A stretch of 64,000 nucleotides of DNA, from positions 506,859-570,858 of the forward strand of contig NMRA01000264.1 in the NCBI GenBank assembly GCA_002633005.1, read 5' to 3'. Within the stretch, counting starts at the first letter, position 1. Every line of letters starts with the position of its first letter. The position numbers and the translations under genes are program-made. Of this stretch, positions 22,997-36,170 are shown piece by piece. Below the pieces are notes generated by a model that saw nothing but the letters and a program-made list of their open reading frames with translations, did not search any database and was not told where the DNA came from. Origin of the DNA: Phoronis australis (Eukaryota; Phoronida; Phoronidae).

Positions 22997-23558
22997 TGGG
23001 CCGTTGGGGGGAAAGTGTCGCCGGAAAAATACGAGCGTAATTATGTACATTACGCTGTTATTTACGCCGTTAATTACGCCGTAAAAGTACGAGCGTTGTT
23101 TAGTTTAAACTCTTAGCCAATGACGTTGGGTTTTACAATCCACGGTCGCGCGTGCTCATGGAAATACTTATTTACTGACGGGTAACATGTCTATGATACG
23201 AGTGCTGAATCATGGCGGATCAAATCGCTGCTGCAATGTCAGCGATTGTGCAAGAACGAGCTGCCCAGCAACAATCGTGTATATTAGGTCAACACTGATT
23301 GGTTTAAATTTGGAACGTTCTTAAGGTATTTAATGAGCGTAACTTACGGCGACATTTCCCCCATTTAATTTACGGGCGTAATTTTACTGCAACACTTTTG
23401 CAATTTAATTTACGCACGTAATCACGAACGTAATTTTACGGTGAAACTTTCCCCCATTTAATTTACGAGCGTAATTGTACGGCGACACTCCTGCAATTTA
23501 ATTTACGCTCGTAATTACGAGCGTAATTTTACGGCGACACTTTCCCCTCAACGGCCCA
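22997..23558. mobile_element. 562-bp MITE with TGGGCCGTTG terminal inverted repeats
   Basis: Left end TGGGCCGTTGGGGGGAAAGT then GTCGCCG; right end CGGCGACACTTTCCCC then TCAACGGCCCA. The subterminal right half holds a roughly 97-bp dimer (ATTTAATTTACG.GCGTAATTTTACGGCGACAC occurs about four times). The interior has an ATG-led ORF of 28 codons (23212: MADQIAAAMSAIVQERAAQQ then stop), which may be the residue of a longer transposase or host 5' exon. It lies downstream of the ADAM stop codon. Confidence 0.75.
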
Positions 23559-25766
23559 CCATAATAAAACGCTTGTTTTCGTTGATCTCGCTTTGGAATG
23601 TCAGAGAGAGCTTCACAGGTCATTTTGGAAACCGAACTTGACATCACGCATCCACGGATGTTTGTCAAGTTTATTCAGCTGTCTCCCGTCGGAGTTGCAG
23701 CACACCGATAATAAATGTACTTCGTTCACATTGGAAAGTCAACTGGAGTTATGCAGCAGCTAAAAATGTAAATAATACAATAAAAAGCAACTCGTGGAAC
23801 TCCAATGGCGCAAAAACGAAGCTGTAAAACTGCTTGTCGGATTTTATAGCATTGTGGGTAAATACAGCGAGATTCTAACCTCTCTGAGTAATCCGGGACG
23901 GCCCAATTCCTTCGCAGAATATCCCCCGTTTGAAAATGTTCAAATCGATGCTATTCGGCAGGACAAGAGAATTTTCGACTTTTGTCCGATAGGTATAATA
24001 CGCGCTTTTCTTGGTTTAAACTGTTAGCGTAGTGCCGAAGCACTGCTTCGGAAACATCCACTTTCCCGATGCCGTTTTGCACCCGAAAAGCTCGCAAAAA
24101 GTGGCGGGACTAATACTGAAAACTTGCAAAAATACCCAGTGCAACACACTGATCAGTTTAAAGTAGCAGCAAGGGTCAACCTAATGACGAGTTAGTGTCT
24201 AAAAATGAAGTCCGGTGACGTATTTGTTGGCAAGTGATCAAAATTCAGTTTTAAGGGCCCTAGAAATATTTTTAAGTTTGATAACTTTGTAACATTATTA
24301 GAAACTGTCGGCCAGGCTCACATGAAACGTTCACACGCTTGGGCTTAAGACAATGTTGGAATTGTGCCGCTTTTTATAAAATGAATCTTCAAAAACACGA
24401 AAAAACGTTTTTGAGCATTATCGTGTTATTTGTAACGTTGCTGTGTTGTTAATTTACTTTTCGTTTTTACTTTACAATTAATGGCAAATTGGTGGAAAGT
24501 CAAAATTCTTATTCCTTCTACAAGCGTTCTACTTTCAGGAAATACATACGTTTACATAGATTTAGTATATATTCTTGTCGATGTGGATAGTTGTACTGAC
24601 CTTTGACCTCAGTTCTGTATCTGCATTTGTTTCCCCAATACAGTCTTTGTTTTGCAGTTACTGGTTTTGGTTGTCTTTGCTGTTCACATCTCGTTATAAT
24701 TTCCACAGAAGATAAACAAAGACTTGTCGATTTTGTTCTACATAACCCTACCAGGTTACGTGAGGGTGTAAAAATGTGGACATTTGGCGAACTTCGGAAC
24801 ATCTAACCTCACAAAACCCGGGTTGGATTCAAGTGACACCTTCAGATAGTATGCACTGGTTATCATAACGCTGCCAAGATTTGTTTTTGAAATGTTAACT
24901 TCGGCATGAGGTCCTGTAAAAAATTGTGACTTAAAGGACGAAAGGATAATTTAGAAAACGTTTTCAAAAATTTATTTTGAATATGTATCAAAAACAATTT
25001 GGTCGTGATATTGGTAACATCGTTTTATTATGAATGTATTCTTGGTAACTTTCAATAAAAAGACACGTTTACATTATCCATTTATTGAAGACTGTCATAA
25101 ATGACGACTCATTTTATCTACTTTCTGCTATTCTGAAAAACTATATCTTTATTTGGTAAAATTGTAAAATTTTTAGTCATTTTATGAAATTCAGTCTAGT
25201 CCACGGGGTCCCACATTTTCCGTGTACTAAAATTGAGAAAGTGACGACTTTTTCCTTATTTTTCATACATGCGCTCTTTGCCGGACATGTAACAAGACTC
25301 CTGAGAGTTCACTCGGGATTTTTCGAATCTTGATATCGTGACGGCTTTCATGGAAATCTCAGGTTAGCGGAAAGTAAGTGGTTTAACACAGCTTCTTAGT
25401 GCAGTAAGACCGATGAACTGGAGGGGCATCCTTCAAAATGTTTCCTAGATGGCTTGGGGTGATAAATGTTGTGACAAATGGGTCGACTCCCTTCAAAAGC
25501 CAGACTTGACAACATCATAACTATAACAGTATCTGGAGAAATCACCATTGTGTCACTACAATCGGACAAAGTGCGATATGAAACCATATTTCATGAGCCA
25601 AAAGAACTATATTGACACAAATAAACAACAAAAAATCATTTACATGTAGGGTTATAATTACATGAAAAGCGACAACACTTATAACCACAGACAAAACACT
25701 CATTTTACTAAACACAAAAACAAATAAAAGTCACACACTGGACCTACAAAATCTGACAATAGTTTT
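23559..25766. other. Intergenic stretch without recognisable feature
   Basis: Only short ORFs without motifs, A/T-rich tracts and no clear repeats. I see nothing that supports a gene on either strand. Confidence 0.4.
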
Positions 25767-25884
25767 TTATGTATCTTCACATAAAATAATCCGGTAACGG
25801 TTATTAATCTTTACATACAATAATCCGACAGTAATCGTTTACGGGTCTTTTTATAAGATAAGGTACAATCTTTTGAAATATATC

Positions 25885-26130
25885 AACTGGTAACTGTCCC
25901 GACGGGGCAGTGTAAAGACAACCGAATTCCAATGACAAGCATGTACCAGGAGCACCAAGGGTTCTGGCCTTGTTCTACTGGTAACTGTCCCGATGGGGCA
26001 GTATAAAGACAAGCAAGGACTAGCATGGAATCTGTTGCCATTAAGTCGGCTTCTTGTGAGTCAAACAGTCCCGACGAAGCGGTATAAAGACAACCTGGAA
26101 CAACATGTAAGCTGTTGCCATTCAGCCAAT
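25885..26130. repeat. ~90-bp tandem repeat, three copies
   Basis: The block ACTGTCCCGACGGGGCAGTG followed by TAAAGACAA occurs near 25892, 25983 and (as ACAGTCCCGACGAAGCGGTA) 26066. The core CTGTCCCGACGGGGCAG is close to self-complementary. No coding signal. Confidence 0.6.
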
Positions 26131-26870
26131 TTCATACCCTAGAAGTCAATGACGCTGTTGCCAACGAGCCAGCGTCTCATCTCCACAAGAAGAAGAAGAC
26201 TGGAATACCACCACCTTCCAACCAGGTCTTGTCGCTCGATCCGCGTCCACACCAACCACAGCAAGGACAGATCTTGCGAAGCTGTCCGAGTGCTTCGCCC
26301 TCATCTACTGTGCAACGCTGTTATTGAAATATATGCATATGGCCATAGGCCCAAAGTACAACATATAATATACCAGGCAGTACATTGCCAGGTGCCTTAC
26401 TAACCAGATAGAGTTATGTAATTCGGTATGTGTAGAGGAAGCTGTACGTGTTAGTTTGCAGTGCGTACCAAGACCTTTGGGTTCACTACTTAAGTGATCG
26501 TTTTTGTTATTCTCTCGCATCTAAAATTAAATCTCTCACTAGACCTCCGGATGCCCTGCCTCTAAAATTCGCCCACCATGCTCTCTAGCGTCGAAATTTA
26601 TATAAAATGATTCGGTTATAATAATTCATGGATCTTTACTTAAAATAATCCGGTTATTATCTTTTATGGGGCTTTACAAACAGTAATCCGATCATAACCT
26701 TTCATTCATTTTTACGTGTCATAATTCGGTTAAAATCGTTTGTGGGTCTTAACAAACAATAATCCTGTTACAATATTGCATGGGTCTTTACAGCTAATAT
26801 TCCGGTAACAATCTTTTATGGGTCAAGAGTCAGGCTACGTCTTTCATGGATCTTTATGTATAACAATCCG

Positions 26871-26871
26871 G

Positions 26872-26936
<65 letters not shown>

Positions 26937-27002
26937 TATATAGATATATACATACATATATACATATATATATATACATACATATATACATATATATATT
27001 AT
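26871..27002. repeat. (TA)n microsatellite
   Basis: About 65 bp of pure TA followed by interrupted TA/CA/GA steps. Confidence 0.95.
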
Positions 27003-27098
27003 TGATATATAATAATATGTAATAATCTGATTATAATCTTTTCTCGCGATCTGTAATGTGTTACGACACTACTGGTTACTAACACTGAGTAGGTTATT

Positions 27099-27454
27099 TT
27101 TCAAAATAAAACTATTAACAAAAAGTTACTGAGATTACAATGCGCAAGCGTGTTTTTAGAAAAATTGCGTCATGTGGTTGAAAGTTTTAGACACGTCGAG
27201 TTTTTCGGAAAAAGATTGTTTTACGGTTCATGTAAGCCTCGGGATTTTGATAAAATTTCTAAGAAGATTTACCCATGTCATAAACCTGAGACGAGTGTAG
27301 GATTTGTTTTCTTACATGAACCATAAAAATGATATTTTTGCTAAAAAAACTCGACGTGTCTAAAACTTTCAACCACATGAGGCAATTTTTGTAAAAATGC
27401 GCTGGCGCAATGTAAAATAAGCTCATGGGTTTTTGTTAATAGTTTTGTTTCAAA
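27099..27454. repeat. Foldback 1: 138/144-bp inverted arms, 74-bp spacer
   Basis: Left arm 27099-27236, right arm 27311-27454. Matching outer ends: TTTCAAAATAAAACTATTAA versus GTTAATAGTTTTGTTTCAAA. Inner ends: GGTTCATGTAAG versus CTTACATGAACC. The arms share GTTGAAAGTTTTAGACACGT and GTCGAGTTTTT in inverse. No ORF; probably a foldback or hairpin MITE. Confidence 0.85.
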
Positions 27455-27589
27455 CCTAACAATTGCAATTTGCATTCAGCTTTAGAATCTAATTGTCTTT
27501 GAAGTTGTAATATTAAAACTTAACAAATGTTTATAAATAACAGTCAGCAGGGCTTTCCCACGCGTGAACACTGAAATGATCCAGAGACA

Positions 27590-27905
27590 GCACCACGTTC
27601 GTCTCTGTTTGAATGAACGCGGATTTGGAATTCACCGCCAAAGATGGGTCCGTTTAAGAAGTTGCTTGCATGTCCTTCTGACTGAGAGTACGTACAGTTG
27701 CAACACATGATTTGCCACCTTGTCACCTTCACGGAATTCCGGCATTGTTTGTTTAGCGCCGGTTTGGTTGTTACTATTAGTGTTTTGCAGACGATAAGGG
27801 GTATGGATTTCTACTTTGCAGTGCTTTGTGATTTGCCCATGTAATATAAAAATACGCATTCGGTGTTATTAACTCGTCGTGTCGTAACACATTCCAGGTC
27901 ATGCG
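27590..27905 (+). repeat. Dispersed repeat family, copy 1 (without insertion)
   Basis: Closely similar, in the same orientation, to 60538-61070. Shared blocks: CCGCCAAAGATGGGTCCGTT, TTGCATGTCCTTC, CTTGTCACCTTC, TTTTGCAGACGATA, GTATGGATTTCTACTTTG, GTGATTTGCCCATGTAATAT and CATTCCAGGTCATG. This copy runs GACGATAAGGGGTATGG without interruption, so it represents the empty site of the insertion in the second copy. Confidence 0.75.
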
Positions 27906-27917
27906 AGAAATAATATT

Positions 27918-30900
27918 TTATGGATCGTTTCTTGAAATATTCGGGTTATCAAATTCCGCGTCGGTTGTTATTAGCTTGTCTTTCTCCGCCTTCCACTCCA
28001 CAAACTGACAAAAACAACGTTTTCGGTCATCTGTCAGGTGACGAATGTCGTCCTTTCTGACCTTGTGCACGTTTGTAGCATATCGGTCCGTGAGAATTTC
28101 CACGTAATCCTGTATAAATTCTTTGATAAGATCCACTTCCTGAAGAAAATATGGACTGCGTGTTTAGGTCACGTTCTAAAACTACGAGTTTTGTACACAA
28201 GAAGTATCAGTTTAAATGTTTGCCTGGGGACTCTTTCTGATGCGTTCATTTTTGTGAAGTGCTTTTGCGTAAAAAGCTCTCAGGGGCCTCTTTCTTAAAA
28301 ATGGCGGTCTCGTTCGGAATCTTGGACTGTGTATCACTGACCACAAAGCGCTGGTTGGACTTGAAATACTAGTAGTCTTGACGGAAAATGCCCCATGCAA
28401 CACCAGGACACAAACATTGAAACAGCATTAGTGATGAAAAATGAAAAATGGAGCCGTAAAATACCCTTGGAATGTCTTTTATTTCACTTAGTGATACCAG
28501 TACAAAATTTTTGTTATTTTCCAGTTTCTCAGTATATCCTACAAATGAACACAGTAGGTTAATACTCCATGTCTACATTTGGAGGAGCAATCATTGTGAT
28601 AGAACCGTTCTTTAAGTAATTACTTGCATTTTTTGTGTGCTAGACTACAGAGCAGGTTAAGCTTTTCATTGAGGGATCGCTGCAAGTGTACATAAACCAG
28701 CACAAACACTGGCATTCAATTGTTTTAATTTTTCATCACCATTTCAATGAGCCAAAGCAGATGTCCACTACATAATTAAGGCAAACAATAAAAGATTACA
28801 GATGTTTGATCGTTTTGGCTCTATTTAGTTCACCGTTTCACGTCGTTTTCTTCGCGAAAGTTTCATTATACAATTGGTTATTTTTTCTCTTCGTCGGGTT
28901 CAAAGGGCACTTTGGCATTGCCAATGGTTACTTCTTCAGTTTTAAGTTATGGAATCTACACACAAATCTTGTTCGAAGTGCAGTAATTACATGAACACAC
29001 ACTGTTGAACATCGCAAACGTCCAAAGATGGTCATTTCAAATTCCCTTTTGATCGTTCAAAATGCACGGTCCATCGATTTCACATTCTTGTTAACTTTTG
29101 ATCACAAGCTGCTTTCCACTGAAAACACCACTTTGCATAGAAGTACTGAAAACTGTTCAATTTTTAAGAAAGCTAGTATTTCTGGTTTTTTTCAGAAAAA
29201 AGTTTTCTATTGATTATTACTATACAAAACTATGTAAAGACTGACAAAAGCAGTAAACCAACATATTTTTCCAAATAACACGATTGAAATAGATATTCCA
29301 GCAAGAACTCTTTGTTTTTAACTCAGGTTGACACCACGATTTTTTGCACAATTGGCAATAATGAAATGACAGGCCAAGTTGGCACGGAGTAAGGAACCCT
29401 CGGCCTAATTTATCATTTAGACTTCATGGATCAAAGCGAATGTTTGTTCCAAAGATACGTAAGATCGTTTTCAGTAATATTTCTGACTGTCCAATTTATA
29501 TAGATACCTGTTTCTTGCAAGGTGGACACCAAAAGCTTCCCCTTTTCTTCAGTCTACTACGTGCAAGTCTTAACTACAAACATGACGTGGAGTATTAATA
29601 AACAAAAATGAACAAAATCAAGAAAAAGAGGACAAAATGTATGAACTACTGATGCCTTTTTCGCGTCTTAACCAACAGATAAAGTAGACGTATGAATCGC
29701 CACTAGCCCAGCTGAGAATAATCACATTGGTGGTTTGGACTTAAGTTTTAGATGGATTATGCACACCGTTGCACAAACGGTGAAATCGACCCAAGTTGTC
29801 ATATTAAAATATACTGAGATGATAAATGCTTAATAAGATATCTAAACAGAACAAAGTCTTTTGCTCAAAAACCTGCCTAAAATGAAAGAAACTTAAGAAA
29901 TCGAAGTGTAAGGGCTCGGTCGATACGCGGAATCATGTATCGTGGGATATTGCTTCATGTGCGCCACTCTCGGTACGTTTTGTGCATGAATATACGCTCT
30001 TTCATATATTTCTCTTTGTTTGGTATTGTATACTTGTATCTGGTTAAATAAACCCCCCCTCTCTAACAGGCCAAAATAAACCACATAGGAATAAAATGCA
30101 TAAAACATGAAGATGAAAATTGATCCTTCTTAACAGAGCACTCTTCGTCTGCTTTGTAAAGTACATTTCAATCGATAAAGGCACGTAACTGTACAACAAC
30201 TTTAATTTATACTGAGTATCTATCCCTGCCTAAAACCTGATTTTGACTGCAGTGACGATAATGATCGACACATTGCATACTTACTTTACACTTGCTTAAA
30301 TCGTAGTACACCATATGAATCTTTATCATGGTTAAAGAACATTTCAGCTTAAGACGTAAACAGATTCTGAGCAGAAATCCTACACTAGTACGGCATAACA
30401 TTGGATTTACATGAATTTGTCGTATAAAGTGTTTTAATGTTTAGTATCAATATCTGATACATGTCCATTTAGAAACTGCCGGGTGACATAATGTCACTAT
30501 TGAGCAGTTTTTCCCAGGGGACTTAAGGTTATCTCAAACCTTATTAACTCGTATATCAAAAACTAAGTATTGCCAACTAGTAAAAGTATATATTTTCTGA
30601 AAGGACAAAGATTAGGAAATATAAAAAATATGTTTTGTATTTATGTAACCATTGTTAATATTACTATTACGTTAACACATTTTAAGTCAAAATTTCATTT
30701 TTGAGAAAGGTTCATTCATAGCAAAATAACCCTCGGTAGAGTTTAATGAAACCTTTTTAAGTGAAAACTTCACCAGTTACCTCAAAAACGCTGTTAGGAT
30801 TATTTTATAATTTTTTCGTTTGGTTTCTATGGCAAATCAACTCGTAAAACGAATGGTATTTTTTGTAAAAAATAGAAGCCGTATTGGTCTTTGTTACATT

Positions 30901-33900
30901 AAGCAAAAATTAGGCGTTTATATCGAAAATCCTATCAACATTTTTGAGATTGATATATAAATACTGAGTTTGGAAAGTTTCAGCGAAATCCACCGGGCCG
31001 TTTTCGAGAACTCGTGTTCCTAAGTTCGAATAAAGTCGATTTGACGAAGCCGAGAAAAACCGATTAAACTGGGACAAGTGAAAATCTCAGTCTTTGGTTA
31101 ATTATTCGGTGAAAACTTGTTTTCGGTAAATTTAACCCATACACGCCCCAGCCATGTTAGCTATTTCAACATTCACTCGCATTGTCAACTGAATTTGCAG
31201 TGCGTAATTATCATGGGCGCACCCAGCCTAATGCATAAGGGGCTCGAATTTTTCGGTGTGCGGACCTTTTAGTGAAAGAAATCAACAAGGACTATAAAAA
31301 GGGGACCACTAGGTTCAGGCCCATGAATTGTGCATCTGCGCCGACTTCCCGTGGGATTTCGTAGACTTTTGTCTCGTTTACTCGGACTTTTTGTTTCACT
31401 GAGGCGGCTGAGGCAGACCGTTTTGCCCAATTCGCCAAACTGGGGAGCTCTTTCGAGCCCCGCGAGCTCCCCCAAGTAATTAAGTTAACTATCATTAAAA
31501 CGTACCATACCCAACCACGGTGTGGGATCAACTATTGTTGTTTTTGTGCAGAAGGAAAACGTTTCTGTCATCTGATACCAAAATGATGTCTTTCGGTTGC
31601 TCTCTTGCAATCGTAACATTTGCTGCACCATTATAACGTTTGCCTCTTCTTGTGTCACGTCCATATCGTGTTTGTGGATGATGACTTCATCATTGCTGAT
31701 CCCCTATAAGAGTTTTGTCTTGGACTGTGATTACGAGTTTGTACTTCTGAAGATGATCTCGATGGAACGATGAACATTCTACCAATTCCGTACATGAGCT
31801 GTCTTTTGCTCCCTGTGACGGTCAAAATTACATTCCGCGCAGAAAGATGTCACCTCTGACAAAGGTGGCCACTGTCCGGCCAACAGGCCAGTGCACGACT
31901 CAAAGTAGAGTTGATCCATCGATGATGGTAATGTTTGGCTGTGCTGCAGTTCTGGAAGAAATTTCAAGTTGTAGTTTTCAACACGGATTTCGCTGCTTCC
32001 GTGAACATCGAGGTTGGAATAGGTTCCAACTCATGTGACATGACGTCATTGATATGTCAACTGCACGTGAACTTGCTTCAAGATCTATCACTCCCAGGCA
32101 GATTAGGTTGCTGTCAAAGATTTTTGTTCCACCAACCTTCACACTCTTCCTTTTTACCGCCATGGTTGTGATTCTTTTGTTGACGATGACATGGATATTT
32201 GCCGGCCATGTACCTTCAAACTCAGGCATTCCTTCTCTTCCCAATGCCAATGCCTCGTGAACGTTGGCTGAAGATGGACTAACCTTGCCACCGAGAATGT
32301 CGACTATACCATGTGGATAGTTCGAAGGATCAAACGGATGTTCAGTTTGTGCCTCATGGCTTTCCCGTCTTGCTTGTCAATGGAGATCCGGGCATGAGCA
32401 TCTTCCTTGTGGGCGTTCGGCAGGCAGTCTACGAATTGCTACAGATGTGTAAACTTAATGCCCATGTTTTAAGTGTTTCAGGCTTGGGGATGATGCTGAT
32501 TAAACCACCCTTTCTGCGACCGTACCTCATGAAGGTGGTTTCCATAAACAAGATACTCGTAAACAACCTGCATTTTTGTCATACACGGGTGATTTTAATT
32601 TTCGAAAGGAATCAATGAAACCGATTGAATTAGTTTTATTAGACATTTTTGTTTATCAGCATAGTATCGAACTTTTCTGGGATCTATCTGCAGATGCACC
32701 ATTGGAGACGATAAGAATCAGAGTAAAATGAGATCGCTGGCAAGGATGACAGTAAAGAGCAATGTCACAGACACAAACACACGTTCTTCAACTTACAGCT
32801 CCCAAAAGGTTTAGGGCATAAAAAGGATACAGCTGGATTTTCTTTGTCGAGGAAGTCGAAATTAACAAGGATATGGTTGCCTTCACTTTTTCTGGAATTG
32901 TTCACATTCAGTTTTTTAGCAGTTTCTTTCATATTTTTAATTACCTGAAAATACCGATTACTTAATGAACAACAGGTTGATATGGTACTGTACAAGTGCA
33001 GTTTTTCTAAATAGGCCTTCGGCCCACATTACAAATATACAATAAACAGAGAGTACAGGATGTCTCAGTAAACCAATACTAATTTACATCAAAAACTCTA
33101 GTCGACGGTTCTCAGCATTAACTAAATACATAGCAATTTTTCTCAAGTTATTTAAGACATGGTCTGTTGAAGATCCCTAAATAATGCTTCAACCACCCTG
33201 TCGAATCTAGGTAAAAACTATACGCGCAAATCAAAAGAATAATTTTCATTCCAGAATAAAGTGTGTTTCTTATCCCACCTGTCCATTATTGCAGCAGGAC
33301 CATGTTCTCTCCTCTTGACAAAACCACGGTCTGCCATAACCGAGTCTTCCTTCTGCAGAAGGTCAACTAAACCACTTGATTCAGTGACAACTTTGTCAGT
33401 TGTTAGACTAGGTGCCAAGTCAGTGACAAATGTTACATGAAACCATTGGATACAATACAAACGAGTCCCTTGGCAATACTGGCTCGCTTTAGAGGTCTTC
33501 GGCGAGGCGTTGAGGCAGACTGGGAGTGTTTTAATGGGAAAATTGTTAGGCAGTTCCCCATATAAGTCTCCTCCCCCCTTTAAAATGTTCACTGCAAACG
33601 CGATGACCCGTAGGGGGCACGAACTCGCTGAATTTTCCCTTACTTGCTTGTCTTCCTATCCCTTTTATCCACTGTTTCCGGAAGTTCAACAACCTTAGGA
33701 AACGCGTAAAAGGACAGGTCAGTATATTTTTGTTGTTACGAGAAAACCCAGGAATACAGCAAGTGAAACCTACCATGCCAGGCATGTCTTTTCCCTGTTC
33801 GCGTAGAGCACTTTCCTGTGTTTATTGTTTATCCGCTCCCTGGTTACTCAATTTCCCAAGATGGAACGCGCGGCGGTAAATTCAATATGGCGGATATGCA

Positions 33901-35937
33901 CATCGGCTATTTACATAAATCAAACTTCCGTCTCTGTGACGTAACTGTGGTTTTGATTTACCAAACCACATTTTAGTCATGCTCAGTGACACTTTTCCTG
34001 CACGAACAATGTGTCAACCTTGATGTAATTGGTTTCTAAACTGAATTTCATGTGAACATCAGCAATTTAATGTTGCAATATTCTGGTTCTGTAGGTGTAA
34101 CACATGAATTTGACGTATCCCAGTCTAGTTGGTGAATTGCTATTGGTACTCAATCAGCGCAACAGATGATGAAATACAAGTAAGATACGTGACCATGTAA
34201 AGCATATCAACCTTAATTTTCTGTGACACGACTTCGAGTCTAATGATGCGTATAAACTGCATCGAACGTAGCCTAAGTATGCACACTGACACTCGACATT
34301 ACTATTTTTACAGTAAAATACCGTTTTAAGGTCATGGCATTTAGGCCAAATAAAACATTCTTTGGGAGCACTTCAAAATGCAACAACTTCGTATATGGCC
34401 TTACATAACGGAGTTTACAGTAGATATAAATTATACCAGGAAGGGATTACCAGGATGGTAATGACTTCCTGATTATACCTGCCGGCAGAGGACGCGCTAC
34501 GTGGGTGTCTCGCTGGCAAGTTGAGGCAGTTAGATAACTTACCCGTTTTTTGAAGCGCGATCGGAAAGCGCGTAAGGCGTACTGTGCTAGTGTAAACACT
34601 ACCAATGCGATAAGGATATTCCTAATGAAATCCGACTCAATACGAAACCTCTCCTGTACAGCATTTCTGGAGGATACGCCCACCCCAGACAGCAGAGATG
34701 TTAATTGTTGTTGATAGTTGTCAAACATGAAGTAATACTGAAATAGACAGAAATGTGTGAATGTAAAGCCTCAGCCATTTTCTCAGAAAGTATTTTTTAT
34801 ATAATTATTTTTCTCAACAGAACATCATAATTGCTGATATTTTAACACTTCAGCATTACTTGATATAAGGTGAACAATAAGTTATTGCAATTCTTAATTT
34901 TGAACAAATAAACTGCATTTAGTGAGTAAGTCAAAATGTTTTGGAAATTTTAATTATGTTTTCTTCATAAATTTTGCGACCTGCGAACAATAGTGACTCC
35001 TTTTGAGGAATACCATTAAGTTAACACTGAACCTGATAATAGCAATGAACCATTTGCCATAAAGGAAACAAGGAAATGAGTGGTCTTGATGTAGGTTTTA
35101 GATAATGACATAAACGAACAGTTGCACAACTATTGCCGTCAATCAATTTATAATTTAAGTAATTCAATAGAACTGTGAGTGTCAAGTCATTTGTATTGAA
35201 TATTTCCTGAGGTAAATCAACTCAACAAAAACGATCGAAATGCAAATTAAAGTCAAAAAGCAATTTTAATTTCCTTCATTAGTGCTCCGTGAAATCAACC
35301 AATCGCATAACTCAAATTCAAAGGTAGAAGGGTGGTAAAGTAGGTCCGTTAGCAGAGGTTAAGATTTTTTGATGCGTCACATTTGGTGCAACTATAAACA
35401 GATAAACTTTGCCTCGGCTCATAATCTCCACCCTTCTTGCGAGCTACTCTACGAAGATGGTAAGCTTGGAAGGGTCGACAGACCGAAGGATCGTAGTTCA
35501 GAATCATAAATCTGTGCTCGAAGACTCGATAGTCCGAAGAGTCCATGGTTATTTTCAAAGACATTGACCTTGCACAAACATTGGGCCATGCACACGTCGA
35601 CTACATTTTCTTACTTGGTGCCATTTGATTGTAGTATGCAGCGACATGGGAGTTGGGACGTGAGGCCCAATAATGCCTAATGTCTGTAGTGCATTTACAC
35701 TCTTTGGACTACAGGCTCTTCGCCCGAAATCAATTTTCGTCGTAGGGGTGAAATGCCAATCAAACGAAAATGTGCGAAAGCAAAAATAAAAATACGAACC
35801 ACTAAAGGAAATACTCCTCCGTAGATAGCTGCAAGTAAACTGTAGAAAAATACTTTTTCGGTTTTAGCCCATCGAATATACACACGTCTTCTCACGTTTG
35901 CTTCCCGTCTCAACTCTTCGAAAACTTCTCTCGGTTC
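27918..35937 (-). CDS. Unrecognised multi-exon gene with membrane segments (partial)
   Basis: Minus-strand exons in transcription order: 35937-35800, 34737-34543, 32944-32797, 30366-30285, 29573-29508, 28139-27918 (TAA at the end). Acceptors such as TATTTCAG, GTATTTTCAG and TTTTCTTCAG and donors GTAAGT at three exons support them. Phases agree except between 32797 (phase 1) and 30366 (needs phase 2), so at least one exon is missing there. Exon 1 ends in a hydrophobic run (VFFYSLLAAIYGGVFPLV) that joins YYFMF of exon 2; exon 2 has a second segment (NILIALVVFTLAQYAL). The C-terminal exon is charged (RKDDIRHLTDDRKRCFCQFVEW). I do not recognise the family, and its 5' end was not found. Confidence 0.5.
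31205..31480 (+). mobile_element. Short non-autonomous element, copy A
   Basis: Begins TCATGGGCGCACCCAGCCT. In inverse orientation it matches the insertion at 60733-60945: GACTTTTGTCTCGTTT, CTCGGACTTT and GGACC blocks occur in order. Terminal sequence is close to ACATGYGCGCACCC. It lies in an intron of the unrecognised 27.9-35.9 kb gene. Confidence 0.6.
31700..32290 (-). pseudogene. Relic of a repeat-associated protein (IIDGS...HWP motif)
   Basis: On the minus strand a frame reads TITIIDGSTLL, then a stop, then VVHWPVGRTVATFV; another frame reads FDRHREQKTAHVR. Multicopy uncharacterised proteins of corals and other marine invertebrates, as I remember them, have an IDGxxLLxxxHWP block followed by a FDRYRE block. 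In-frame stops and frame changes show this copy is dead. Identity rests on remembered motifs. Confidence 0.45.
33218..33785 (-). pseudogene. THAP + DDE transposase relic (ISL2EU/Harbinger-like)
   Basis: 33785-33546 encodes a THAP zinc-finger domain: start MPGMVGFTCCIPGF, Trp in FRKQWI, then VCSEHF. In another frame, 33592-33218 encodes part of a DDE transposase: FVTDLAPSLTTDKVV, SGLVDLL, SVMADRGF. THAP fused to a DDE domain is known from ISL2EU-type DNA transposons. The frames are offset, most of the protein between them is missing, and one zinc-binding Cys of the THAP domain is Phe (PGF for PGC). It is an internally deleted dead copy in an intron of the host gene on the same strand. Confidence 0.7.
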
Positions 35938-36048
35938 CTAAACGTGTAATATCTGATCTGTAAGTCTATAGTCACTGAAGTAATGACAAATTGAAAAGGC
36001 TGTGCTGCACTTATATACATTTCCCACTACTCAAGGCTCATTGGCAAA

Positions 36049-36170
36049 ACATCACACGCACACACATACCCGCGCGCGCACACATACCTACACAAACACA
36101 AACGCACGCACGTACACGCACATACACGCACAGGGCGCACACACACACGCGCACACACCCACATACATAA
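36049..36170. repeat. (CA)n-rich microsatellite
   Basis: Interrupted CACA/CGCG/CATA run. The ORF through it is low complexity. Confidence 0.9.

Larger units (their letters stand above)
25767..27960. repeat. Degenerate ~43-bp satellite, interrupted by other repeats
   Basis: Units like AATAATCCGGTTATAATC-TTTTATGGGTCTTTAC recur at 25767-25880, 26600-26870, 27003-27045 and 27905-27960. Interruptions are a ~90-bp tandem repeat (25885-26130), the (TA)n tract, foldback 1 and a dispersed repeat copy. The last remnant abuts the stop codon of the unrecognised gene ending at 27918. Confidence 0.65.
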
